Position numbers and translations under genes: made by a program. A DNA stretch of 64,000 bases from Isoperla grammatica (Eukaryota > Arthropoda > Insecta > Plecoptera > Perlodidae): NCBI GenBank assembly GCA_945910005.1, contig OX246746.1, forward strand, positions 29,186,083-29,250,082, written 5' to 3'. This document shows positions 35,001-47,000 of this stretch, in pieces. Within the stretch, counting starts at the first letter, position 1, and each line of letters begins with the position of its first letter. The notes beneath the pieces were generated by a model, which saw nothing but the letters and a program-made list of their open reading frames with translations, made no database searches and was not told where the DNA came from.

Positions 35001-38000
35001 AGACTGTTCTTTCATTGGTATCCTAGACTGTTCCTGTTTGCTACACACTCCAAGTGCCACCTCTCCGTGGCTGATAAAGTATTGCTTGTTGAGCAATATC
35101 AGAAGAAACATAAGTGTTATTATGTTAAACCGGTGTCGACAATAACGGCAGATGACATGCTGTAAGTATTTTATGCCAGAATTCTTCACAATATCTGCTT
35201 AGATGTATTGTTAGGGAAGCTACACAGGTTAGGTTGTACACAGGTTAAATGCAATTCATAAGAACAATAGAAGGGCTTAAATGCTTGCTTACAATTATTT
35301 TTCTCTGCTAAATTCTGCCTAGTACTAAGTAGGCCTACAGTAGGCGTATCACTCGGCTGATAGGCCTAGTTATTTTGTCACTGGTGCAGTGGACATTACA
35401 TTGCGCAGCCACTTTCTCTTCAGTTGTGTCAGGCTTGCCTGCATTACTGTCTGTTATCGGGAGTGACTCTTGTAGCACATTCATGTCGACATGTCTCTGC
35501 AAACTGTCTTGCATCCTAAGTATTAAAGTACTGAGCCCTACATTAATTACTTTGACATATTTTGATTAAATGTAATCGTATTTTACTTTTTTCTAGGTCT
35601 ACTTTGTTAATTTTGACTACCAGCTTAAAATTATCTCTCCTTGAGTGGTTATCTAAATTTTCCTTTGCTCGTCAGGGTTTTATGTCAAATTACCATTATA
35701 TATATTCGCTGTAGTTTCTTCCCCAATGATTAGCCTAATATTGAATGAAATTAATGCTGTGAATAGTGTAAATCACGTTGCGACCGATTATTTGTTTAGA
35801 AACGCTGAGGGAGAGACTTGGGATGGACAGGCTCTGAACGATGTCGACGGGAATGGAAGCTGTGTCAAAGAACATTTATCTATTCATCTTTCTGGAGGTC
35901 ACTTTAAAGGTAAAGGTACAATACAGACTAAAGTCATAATGAAAATTACTTTTTATAGCACTATTTCAAATATTAGACCTAGAATATTATAGCCTAGTAG
36001 TCCTACCAGCTCAGTAGCCAATATTGCTAGTTCTTAATTTATACTAGGGTTGCCGTTTGATAATTGATATATCGATCGATACGATTATTCGCCGAAACGA
36101 TCGATTATCACTATATCGATAATCGATCAATAATGGAATGGCTCGCCCGGCCGAGATTTTGAATTTACCGCTCGTTACGCTTCCTTCAACCCCCACCCCT
36201 CATCCCCCACTCCCTACCCAGGCCTGCCCCCCCCCCCCCCCCCCCCCCCCACCCCCCCGTCGAGCAGTAGAAGGGGGACCGGGCCGGCCTAGTCGTGAGC
36301 GGTAGTTTCGCCTGCAGTGAGCACGTGTTTCTTGATCTGTATTTTTTCTCTTATTCGCGCGATGTTTTTGACCACGGCTAAAACAGATTTGTTAACTCCG
36401 CCGCAGCTAAGAAGTGAGGTGTGTAAAAACTTCGGTTTTCGTGTCAATGAAAAAAAAGAAATCGTACTAAGAGTGTAGTTTGTAGGAAGTGTAAAGGTAA
36501 AGTGGCTTACAGTGGCAACATGACAAATCTTAGTACACATTTACAAAAATGTAATGCTTATGCGACGTATTTTGAAATTTTTATTTTAAAGTAATCCCAA
36601 TTTCAGGGTATTGTCTTTTTCCGGTCCATTATTTATTTGTTTACGCGTTTATTGTACGCCGCTGTTAAATTGGTTTCTCACGTATCCGTGGTGTGTAACC
36701 GGCTGTCATGAATCCTGAATGACAACTGCGTATTTCCCAGCGCAAGTCGACCCCCCTTCCTGCATTCCAACCTCCTTAGCCTCTCCTACTGGCTCAAGGT
36801 CAAGCAAATGACAAGGCAATTTCCATGGTCCACCCCACTACTACAGCCAGCAGTCTCCAGTTTCATCTTCGATCTCGGCAGAGTAGCATCTCGTGGCAAA
36901 CAGCACAATATGAATATTATAGATTCCCCCCCGAAAACAATATATACTCGCAAATGGTCCGCCTCTTATGCAAGAAATAACGTAATTTTGATTCGATTAT
37001 CGATCGATATTTTTTTAAGTTATTATCGCGATTGATAATCGATTTTACTGGTCCGATTATCGATGCTGAAATTCATATCGAACGGCAACCCTAATTTATA
37101 CATATTACAATTAGGGATGACGAAACCTGACTTTTTTACGATCCGGGTACCCGTTCACTATACCCGCGGGTTACCCGGGTAGGCCTAGGCCTATTAAAAC
37201 AAAAAAAATCGTGTGGGGTGTCAAATCAACCGCTCAATATTGCTCTCGGCGAGAATAACACCACAAATAGTGTATTGTAGTAGCAGGGATTAGGATGTTT
37301 TATTATATTTCGTGATGAAAAGTTGAAAGTGAGCAACAGGGCGGGGGGTCGTGGATCGGAGCGGGATGGAACATAATGCGTTCTCCGAAACGAAGAATGA
37401 GTCACTGGCTCACAGCTGCCACTCAAGCTCAAGGCCACGGGCAGACCGCCCGTTGAAGTGTCGAATGGTTGTGTGCTTTGGGGGGGGGGGGGGGGGGGGG
37501 GTGTAGGGTAGCAGTCCATGCTAAAAGATTGCCAGTGGGCGGGCGGCATGAACAAAAGAAACTATCAAAGTGGACAGTTTATTTATAGACGCGATTCTAT
37601 TTCTAAGGGAAATACCGCCAAGCACAAAAATAAAATACGTAATGACGGATGAATCAGTTCAAATTCGAAACATTTAGCTAATTCGCGGTTCTCAATTTCA
37701 GGAACCGGGTTTCGTCGGGTAAACGGGTAGAGAAAACACAAACCCGTACCCAACTTTGTCGGACGTTTATGGGGTAGGCGTAGGCCTACCCGTTGTCTTC
37801 CCTAATTACAATGTCACTGCTTGGGTTCTGCAATATATTGGATATCCGGACTTTCCGCTTAACATAACATCATCAGAAGATGGGATCACATTTTTTTTAT
37901 GAAACGATTAAACTCTATTAGTGTTACGTTAAATGACCCATATCTATAGGCCCTATAATATGACTACAATTGTTTTGACAAAGGAAATGTCTTAAATTTA

Positions 38001-41000
38001 CAACTTCTGATAGAAGAATTTTTTAGTTTAAATGTGTAAACTGTCATTCCATGAACCAAGTTCTAACTTCTTTACGTAACTACTGATTTCTATCATTCTA
38101 GAATATGAAGTCCTACGCCTCTTCCACTGCAAGAAGTTAAAATATGTGTGGGACGACGAACGAAGGGAATTCTTGCAAATCCGAGGTTTGGATAAGGAGG
38201 TCACTACTTCCAACTTACATCAAAATCAAGGGCTTACGCAACACCATCAACAACTCAGGTAATCAGATTTCTCATATTTAAGATCTTTACCAGTAAGCTA
38301 TAAGCTAAAAACGGGCAAGATTATTATAGGTCTCTTATGATTCGTGTTTTATAATGAGATTTTGTTAGTGGCTGGAAGAGTTTTCTTCATGATTATTGCT
38401 GCTTTGCGTCTCTGCTATTGCTGTCATGCTATTCGGGACAATATGATTTGTTGTTTTGAGATTTATTGTTTGTTGATTTGTTTTCACTTATTAGTTATTA
38501 TTAGGCTATAGCCTACATTGGCTCTTTTCTGATTAATGTTTGATAACAAACTTGAATATTCTTTTGCAAACAATTAAAAACGTTTATAATTAAACTAGAT
38601 AGGTTTGTTTATAGCTGACTAATATTTGTTGTTCTCTTACAGGCGTGCAGTGTACGGACGTAATGAGATTCTGGTCCCCGTGCGAACAGTAATGACTCTT
38701 CTGTTCCTGGAAGTCCTAAACCCATTCTACATATTCCAGTTGTTTTCATTTGTTCTGTGGTTTGCTGATGACTACGTCTACTATGCAATTGCCATCTTGA
38801 CGATGTCTGCCTTTGGAATCACCATGTCTATTGTACAGACAAGAAAGGTAGGCCTACATGCTGCAGTATACATGAAACAGTAATGAATGCTACAATCACC
38901 AAAATCAAAATGTATAAATAAAGGTAGTAAATGTATCTTCTGTGTCAACACATGCTCAGGTTAGTTTGTAAGTTTCTAGTTGTGTGAACCTAGCAGGTGC
39001 GCAATGTTCGTTTCGTTGTCGTATTATCCAGGTTGAAAAGTTTTCATACTTGGTCCTTGGTGAGAGGACATTAAAATAAGCTTAACAAATGCACTCAAGC
39101 GTGTTGTTTACAGTTTGCTCACAAACTAACCAAAAAAGTGTTGATAAAAGATGTATATTTACTAGGGATGTCAACGATTACGATTAAATCGATTCGATTA
39201 ATCGATTATTAATCGAAAACGATTAATCAATTATTTAAAAAAAAAATCGATTTTAAATTTTCGCGCTTTTTAAAATTTAGTTCTTAAGATCTGCCGCCTT
39301 TTCGAGCGCGAGCGCTAGCGCTAGCATCGCTATTGCGCTAAGAAGAATGTGGTACAGTTTCATTTACAGTAGGCCTAGGCCTAGGAACAGCAACAGCATA
39401 ACTTTGCGTCATAATTTGAGCCGAATTTCCAGTCATATTTTGAATAGCTGGGTCTAGTTGCCTACCCTAGACCCAGCAATCGACGCCTACGATCTATATA
39501 AATACGAGTTGTTATGTTTGTTCACAAATTACAAGAGAAGTAAGGTTAGAAAAGTCGCTACGATTTTTAGTTCACATCACGTAAATTTTAACTACGCTGC
39601 ACATGAAAATAATAATATTACGACGCATATTCAGCATACTTAATTACTTATTGGTTAAAAAAAAACGGGAAGTGAATAACTATAGCCCTTCAGGTCTAAC
39701 TGGGACAGAAATTACTGTCGAAATCTTGGACAGAACATAACAAAAATACTCCGTGACGTAAAATATATCGATAGTCGAAAAGAAGTCGAATTGCGAACTC
39801 GTGGCTTGCGCGGGTAATTCAAACTAACCGAAACCAGACCGAAGTTTGAAAGAAACTTGCTACTATACCGACATTTTACAAAACGATTAAAATCGATTAA
39901 TAATCGATTATAGAGGTGAAAGTGAATTCGATTATCGATTATGATAATTTAATCGTTTGACATCCCTAATATTTACTATCATTGATTAGACAGTAAGCCT
40001 GTGCACAACTCTCAATAGCAAAAAGTCATCTTAAATATTGTGTGTACTAATAGAAAATATAACACATAATTGTACTATCTAATAGTCTAGGCTACATATC
40101 CAAACAATAAAAAACAAACATCTTCAACAAACTCTTTTGATAATACGTGGGTGGCTGCGAGAGTCGTAGATAACATTTATATATACACACATAACACTGT
40201 CGAAAGTTTCGGCCTACGTGGCCTTGGTCACCGACCGTTGAAGAAGATGGCTAACGACTAAGGTTGGAATTCATAGTCGGCCCTACACCTAGGGGCGCCC
40301 ATTGTTACCAAGGTAACAATTGTTTGCATGTTATTTCCCATAAACAAAACAAATCCATAGCAACAATGGGTGCCCCTAGGTGTAGGGGCCGACTATGAAT
40401 TCCAACCTAAAACTATTTAAGACCCGGTTCCACCAAGCGTAAAACCTAAGTTTATTATTTTTAAACCTAGTTTAGATTGAAAAGACGTTCCACCACGACT
40501 AAACTTAAGTTTATCTCGAGTTTAAAATAAACCCAACCTCCGGTCCAGTTTAGATCCTTAACTACGACTCACCGCCAGCACGATGCCCGAAATTTTGAAT
40601 TTTCAAATATAACAAGCTGCGATACTAATGTTTTGATTTCGTCATTGCCTGTCAGTGTGTGTGCGAGAAAATATGGTTTGGTTGATGTGTCGACCTTTTG
40701 TCATCGTTCTATTTTGTATGCTAACCCTATAATGGCAGGCTTCGTGTCTGATGTGTCGTTTCCATCCGACGATGATGACAAAATAATAAACTTTATTCAA
40801 TGTCCAATGCGATGTCCTCGAATCATAAAGAACTAGGCCTACCCTTTGGCATTACAGTCACAACGTTAAATCATAGCTAATTTTAGTGTTTTACTGCAGC
40901 TCCTCCCAAGTTACTGTAGGCCTAGGCCTACACTCAGCTAGGGCCTAGGCTATCATATAGCCAGCCTAGACCTAGGCCTACACCCAGCTAGGGCCTAGGC

Positions 41001-44000
41001 TAGACCCTAGCCTTTGCGCAACCTACACTAGGCCTAGACCCTGGCCGTGCTCAAAGGCTAAGCATTCAGTCCACCCGCAATTCTCTCCCATATTTCCTCC
41101 TTCTCTTTCCGCGAAACAGAATCGGTTTTTTATTTACGATTATTCCACGGTATTGCTCAACAATTTTTAATAATAGATTTTTTCTTTTTCGGAGTAATTA
41201 CTCCCACGCGAACGTTGTTGCTTTTTCTCCATCTTTCTTTAGGTTATGTTTAGACAAGACAAGCTCCTCACCGCTACAGTCCGCCATTAAAATGAATCAC
41301 GTGATTGGAACAACCAATCACAGCCTTTCTTACAAAATAAACTCGGCTTAGTTAACAATAGGCAAACAAAACGTGGTGGAACACGGCATGGTTTAAACTC
41401 GAGTTTAAAAATAATCGTAGCTTTTTTCAACCCGAGTTTAAATCAGTTTGGTGGAACCGGGCCTTAAACTACTATTTACAAGGTTTACAAGGCGCTGTTG
41501 GGGGTTGAGGTGGCGGTGTGGGAGGAAGGAGGGGCCTAAGGAGTAGGTGGCCTAGGCCTACCTTAGGTTGAGGTTGGGTTTTTGGCGCGAGTTGGTGACG
41601 ATTTGGTGTGCCAATTCCCATTGCCTCAGGTGTTCCTCATTGCAGGAGGGGGGTAATGACCTTACTACCCTTGTTGTGTAGCAATCATTGAACCCCTTGT
41701 TATGACTGCCTGCGTGTTGGGCCACGGGTTTCAAGTCGAGGTTTTTGGCAGTGTCCTGTCTACGCCCATTGCAAAAACCCAACCTCAACCTAAGGTAGGC
41801 CTAGGCCACCTACTCCTTAGGCCCCTCCTTCCTCCCACACCGCCATCTCAACCCCCAACAGCGCCTTGTAAACCTTGTAAATAGTAGTTTTAAATAGTTT
41901 TAGTCGTTAGCCATCTTCTTCAACGGTCGGTGACCAAGGCCACGTAGGCTGAAACGTTCGACAGTGTTATGTGTGTATATATAAATGTTATCTACGACTC
42001 TCGCAGCCACCCACGTATTATCAAAAGAGTTTGTTGAAGATGTTTGTTTTTTATTGTTGGGATATGTAGCCTAGACTATTAGATAGTACAATTATGTGTT
42101 ATATTTTCTATTACACACAATGTTTCAGATGACTTTTTGTTATTGAGAGTTGTGCGCAGGCTTACTGTCTAATCAATGATAGTAAATATGCGTCTTTTAT
42201 CAACACTTTCTTGGTTAGTTCGTGAGCATACTGCAAACAACACGCTTGAGTGCATTTATTAAGCTCATTTTTATGTCCTCTCACCAAGGACCAAGTATGA
42301 AAACTATAATAATATAATAAATGTTATCTACGACTCTCGCAGCCACCCACATACTTTCAGGTAAGCTGTTGGTCTCGTTTTCTCTTTTTTCCCCCAACTA
42401 AATCTCATCCAGCCGATAGGCCTTCTATCAAATCAAGAAACTCTTTTGAAAGATAGAGGCCACCATATTGATGTGCATGTACTGCTTTTTTCAAGCATTG
42501 TCAGAATGGCCTCAAAGTACATTATCGTTAAAAGTAGTTTGCAATTGTTTTCAGAACCAATTCAAGTTGCGTTCTACCGTCCATTCATCCGACGTTGTGT
42601 CTGTGGTCCGAGGTCTGTCCGACAAGGTGGACATAATTCCCACGGAGCAGCTGGTCCCTGGTGATATGCTGCTAGTGCCTCCACATGGGTGTGTCATGCA
42701 TTGTGATGCTGTTCTTCTGACTGGAAACTGCATTGTCAACGAGAGTATGCTTACAGGTGTGAAGATGGATACACATTACATTAACCCCCATTTACCCGCT
42801 AATCAAAAGACATTTTGGGTGGTGGGATAGGATACAGTTACTGCAGGGCGATTCTCTAAGGTCCATGGTAAATTTAACACCCGTTTTGGACGTTACGAGC
42901 CATACCGCATTGAGTTAGCGATTCGCTACCGTGGTTTAATCGACAAAGACCTACATTAAAAGTAGCGCGCTCCATACCCCTGCCTTAAGACGTGCAATAA
43001 GAAAACATGGCGGATTTTTCAAGCCGTCTCATGTTCACTTCAGCTTTTGAACTACCGGTAATTGATTATAGAAATTTGTTGTGTGTATCGATACAAATGT
43101 ACGATATTTATATTTAAAAATAGATATGTAAGTAAGAAAATATAATTTGTAGTTTTGTAACAACAGTCTAGAAGTAATATTATTATCATAACCCTACTTT
43201 TGTAGTTTGGCCGTGCCATCACGTCAAGTAGAGTAGGCCTAGAACTAGTGCTGTGCGAGTACCCAAAATTTCGAGTCGAGTCGAGTATTTATTACCCGAC
43301 TCGCGGTCGAGTATTTGCTACTCGCGAGTCGAGTCCATTTTCAAATTTGCCGCTTTGTGATAATGCAGTTCAGCGAGCGATCGAGCAGCCGACGCGTGGT
43401 ACTTCAAAACTCGGTCAACAGGTAGCGCTGTAAGTCTTTCTCGCAGTACAACCAACACCACCGCTATGCGGCAGCTCATGTACGTCATTGCAACCAACCT
43501 CATCTCGCAAGTTTCTACATTTTCTAGTTTCGTCTTGTTGTGTGCTAGGGCCTAGGCCTGTCTTTTCGTAGAGCAAAAAAACACGTTTATTCTGGTTGCT
43601 ACTGTTTATAAATTGAAATGGCAAGCGAACATTCTGATCATAGATATGATTCTGATGTTGATGGTAAGGCCTAGGCTTACATTGGAAAATAACATTTTTA
43701 GGCCTAGCCTAGGTTAGACTAGGCCTAGGCTAGGCCTAGCCTAGGCCCCCTAGGCTAGGTTAGGCCTAAGCCCTACCCTAGCATAATCTGAATCCAGACC
43801 CAAATTATAAATCGGCATTTTATAAAATATGTTTGTTGTTTATTTTCAGAAAAATTGGTCAATGGATTTCTAGGGATCTTCAACCTTATACTGTAGGCCT
43901 AGTTGTGAAAACTTAAAACTTGTCGAGTAGATTCGGCAGTTAGTATAAAGCTCAACACGATATAAAATACATACAAAATTGTATTACTTAGGCCTATTAT

Positions 44001-47000
44001 TTATTGACATAAATTTGACAATATTGTAAAATAGCTTAATTCAATGAGTGTGGGGCCCACACATAACTAAAAACATTTAAACAAGTATTTTATTACTAAC
44101 ATAAATTTGTATTTATAGCACCTGCTTCCTCGTATGCCTACCTATTGTACTTTCATTAAAATCTATGCCGAACTTTAGTCCCTTAACTAGGACTCGGACT
44201 CGGACCTGTATTGGACTCGAAATTGAGTAATTTTTAGGACTCGGACTCGACTCGAATGCCAAAATCAGGAATCGCACAGCCCTACCTAGAACCCTAGTTT
44301 ATTTAGGCCTAGCTCTTAGTTCAAGCACTAGGCTTGTTTGATTTGGTTACACCTTTTGTACTTTTTGCACTCACTCCATGTTATTTCATGGGATATATGG
44401 CAAAAAGTACAAAAGGTGACGGTAAATCAAACGAATCTAATGCTGCAATAATTGCAAAAAGTGCAGAAGGTGTCCGTAAATCAGACAAACCTAATGGCAA
44501 ACGTTCCATTTATTCACGCTTTGCCATTGGTTAACTTTCTGTTGTGTACACAGCCGTCTCGAAAACATACACAAACTAATATATAACAGGCGCTGCTCTG
44601 CTGCAACGGCTACGTCCTTTCGAAATGGTTATCGAACGTTATGAAATGGTAGTTGGGAATCGCACGTTAGCTTATCGTGTGGTAGGTTTAACGTACAAGT
44701 GTCGTTAAAGTTAAATTTAACGCGCACCTTAGAGAATCGCCCTGCTGGTTGGTTAGATGTTACTTATTATGAATGCAATACAGTTACTCAAGGCTATTTA
44801 AGGGAAGGAAAGATGGTGTAAAGTTCCAATTGTTGTTGGTTTCTTCTTCTTGATTGGGCCTACTTAATGTATCTTTCAGTCAGTATTTGTAAAATAAAAT
44901 TACTAAATTATTCTTGTTAATTATTACATTTATTTGTATTAAGTTATTAGTAGGCCTATCTCTGTGTGATCATCACATTGTATTTGAAATTCTCATATAG
45001 ACCTAGCAGGAACTTTAGGCCTACTTACAAAATGTTCGATATGTATGGTATAATTGTATATACTTTGTTAAGTCATAATTTATTTGTTTGTGTGTGGAAG
45101 AGGGGGGGGTGAGAGTACCATTTAAACATGTTGAATGAGAGTGTTTAAAGATTTAGATGGCTAATGGTTGTCTCCCGTTTCTACATATAATTGATTAAAT
45201 CCCAATTAGTTAAGTAGAGAGTAATAAATATTATTGTAAAAAGTAGATCTATCAATGGTGTGAAAATTTGCTTAGGTGAAAGTGTTCCGGTCACCAAGAC
45301 TCCCCTCCCGAGCACACCAGACCTGTACGAGTCAAAGGAACATGCAAAGCACACCCTATTCTGTGGAACTCACATCATACAGACGCGCTACTACGGTACT
45401 GATCGTGTTGTGGCCGTTGTGATTCGCACGGGCTTCTCCACTGCTAAAGGCGCTCTTGTACGCTCCATCATGTATCCTCCACCCGTTGACTTCAAGTTTG
45501 AACAGGATTCCTACAAGTTTGTCATGCTGTTGGGTGCAGTGGCTAGCATCGGATTCATCTATACATTTATTTCAAAGGTATGTTGCAACTAACAATACTG
45601 TGTGGTGTGTATGCGTGATCCCGAGTCCGATACTAAAGGGATCCATCAATTCAAATCTTTTAATACTGCTGTACTACTTTTACCCTATTGCCCTTAGTAT
45701 AAGATAACATTTGTTCATAACTTGACTCTCTGAATTAGCATCCCTAAAATGTTCAGGGGCGGCTCGCGCGTAAGGGCACACGGGCACGTGCCCCCCCCTT
45801 TCCTCCCGCCAACAATCACTCACATTAAATTCCGAGTTGTAGACTTGTGATATATTTACATAAAATCGAAGTTTGTATTTTCAAAATGCACATTCAAATG
45901 AAAGCGCGCTGGGCGCTTCTCCAGGCGGTGCCCGAAGTCTGCGACAGAGTGCGTTAGTGTGTAGTGCGCAGAGTGCCAGCAGGCGAACTTGCGTGGCTTG
46001 CAAAGAGTCATCCAACCGGCGCATGCGCACTTTCATTTTTCCAAGAAAGAGTTAGTAAAACACGCAAAAGTTCATGTTGACGGTAGGCAAGGTGGAGCTT
46101 GTGTTTTCACTGGCCCAAGTGATTAGGCAGGGTTGCCACCAAGTCAATTTTTTTATCCTTGAAAGAAACTAAAAAAATCCTGAGAAATCCTTGAAAACAG
46201 TTATATTCAGTATTAGCATATTATAACTGCGAACGAATGTTATAAATTTTCAGGTTTCATGCCAAAATATGTTATGCCAGCCTGATTTTCGAGAATCTAG
46301 TCAACATTAGGTGCAGAAACGCATAAGAATCGGAATTTTCTTCGAATATATTTTAACGTTTTACTTTTACTCACCATAACTACCACTTGCGAGAAATGTT
46401 ATGCAGTCACTTATGTTTATTTTTACTAGTACCTGATGTTCTTTTACTGTCTACATTGCTTTTTTAGCTGAATTTTTTAAAATGTATTAATTTAATGTAT
46501 TTTTTAAAGACAGTAGAAAATCCTAAGATTTTGCCCAAAATCCTGTTATCCTTGAGACACTCTAAAAATCCTGAGATTAGGATAAAATCCTTGAAAGTGG
46601 CAACCCTGGATTAGACAGTTCGACTACTTTTACCACGCGATCCGAGTGTGTGCCGATTGTGTGCTGACAGGTGGTTGTCTTTGTGTAGGCCTACATTAGT
46701 GCAGTGCGTGATTTACGTGGATTTGACTTTGTAGTGTGTGACTGACAGTAGTGTAGCCTCATCACATAATTATGGACAGTGATAATATTCTGTGTTACAC
46801 CAAAACAAAATGAATGAGGTAAGGTACTTGAAAAAGACATACTTGAGTTACGAAGATCAACTGTTAGCGAAGACATTAGGTCCACCAAGACCAGACTTGT
46901 GCATTAGTCAGCTATGCCGGAACAAAAATGGAACTCGTACTAGAACTTTTTACAAATCAGCATACGAAAAACACGAATTTCGCTGAGTCTAAAGAAAGAA

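Larger units (their letters stand above)
39039..42304. repeat. Long inverted repeat spanning most of ATPase intron 6
   Basis: About 400-bp arms: 39039-40260 (with a hAT inserted) and 41908-42304 inverted. Landmarks are CATACTTGGTCCTTGGTGAG, TGTACTATCTAATAGTCTAG, GAGAGTCGTAGATAACATTT and GGTCACCGACCGTTGAAGAA. The arm ends contain a GGCC-hairpin-GGCYGAAACGTTCG motif like that found near Penelope-like retroelement ribozymes. The 1.65-kb loop holds three further inverted-repeat elements. Confidence 0.85.
42844..44745. mobile_element. TIR element in intron 7 with transposon-like first exon
   Basis: Ends GCAGGGCGATTCTCTAAGGT and ACCTTAGAGAATCGCCCTGC are exact complements. Target duplication unclear. 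Contains ATG at 43007 reading [17 protein letters not shown] before a GTAATT donor (43057), as in the short first exon of some Harbinger proteins. The rest of the body was displaced by a hAT insertion at 43246-44284. No transposase core seen. Confidence 0.7.

Noticed and set aside
35162..38101. Direct splicing of ATPase exon 3 to exon 5
   Set aside because: It shifts the frame and gives TGA within three codons; the block at 35800-35909 restores the phase exactly.
41558..41884. Open frames of 60-76 codons on both strands
   Set aside because: They fall in the arms and loop of a foldback element and mirror each other.
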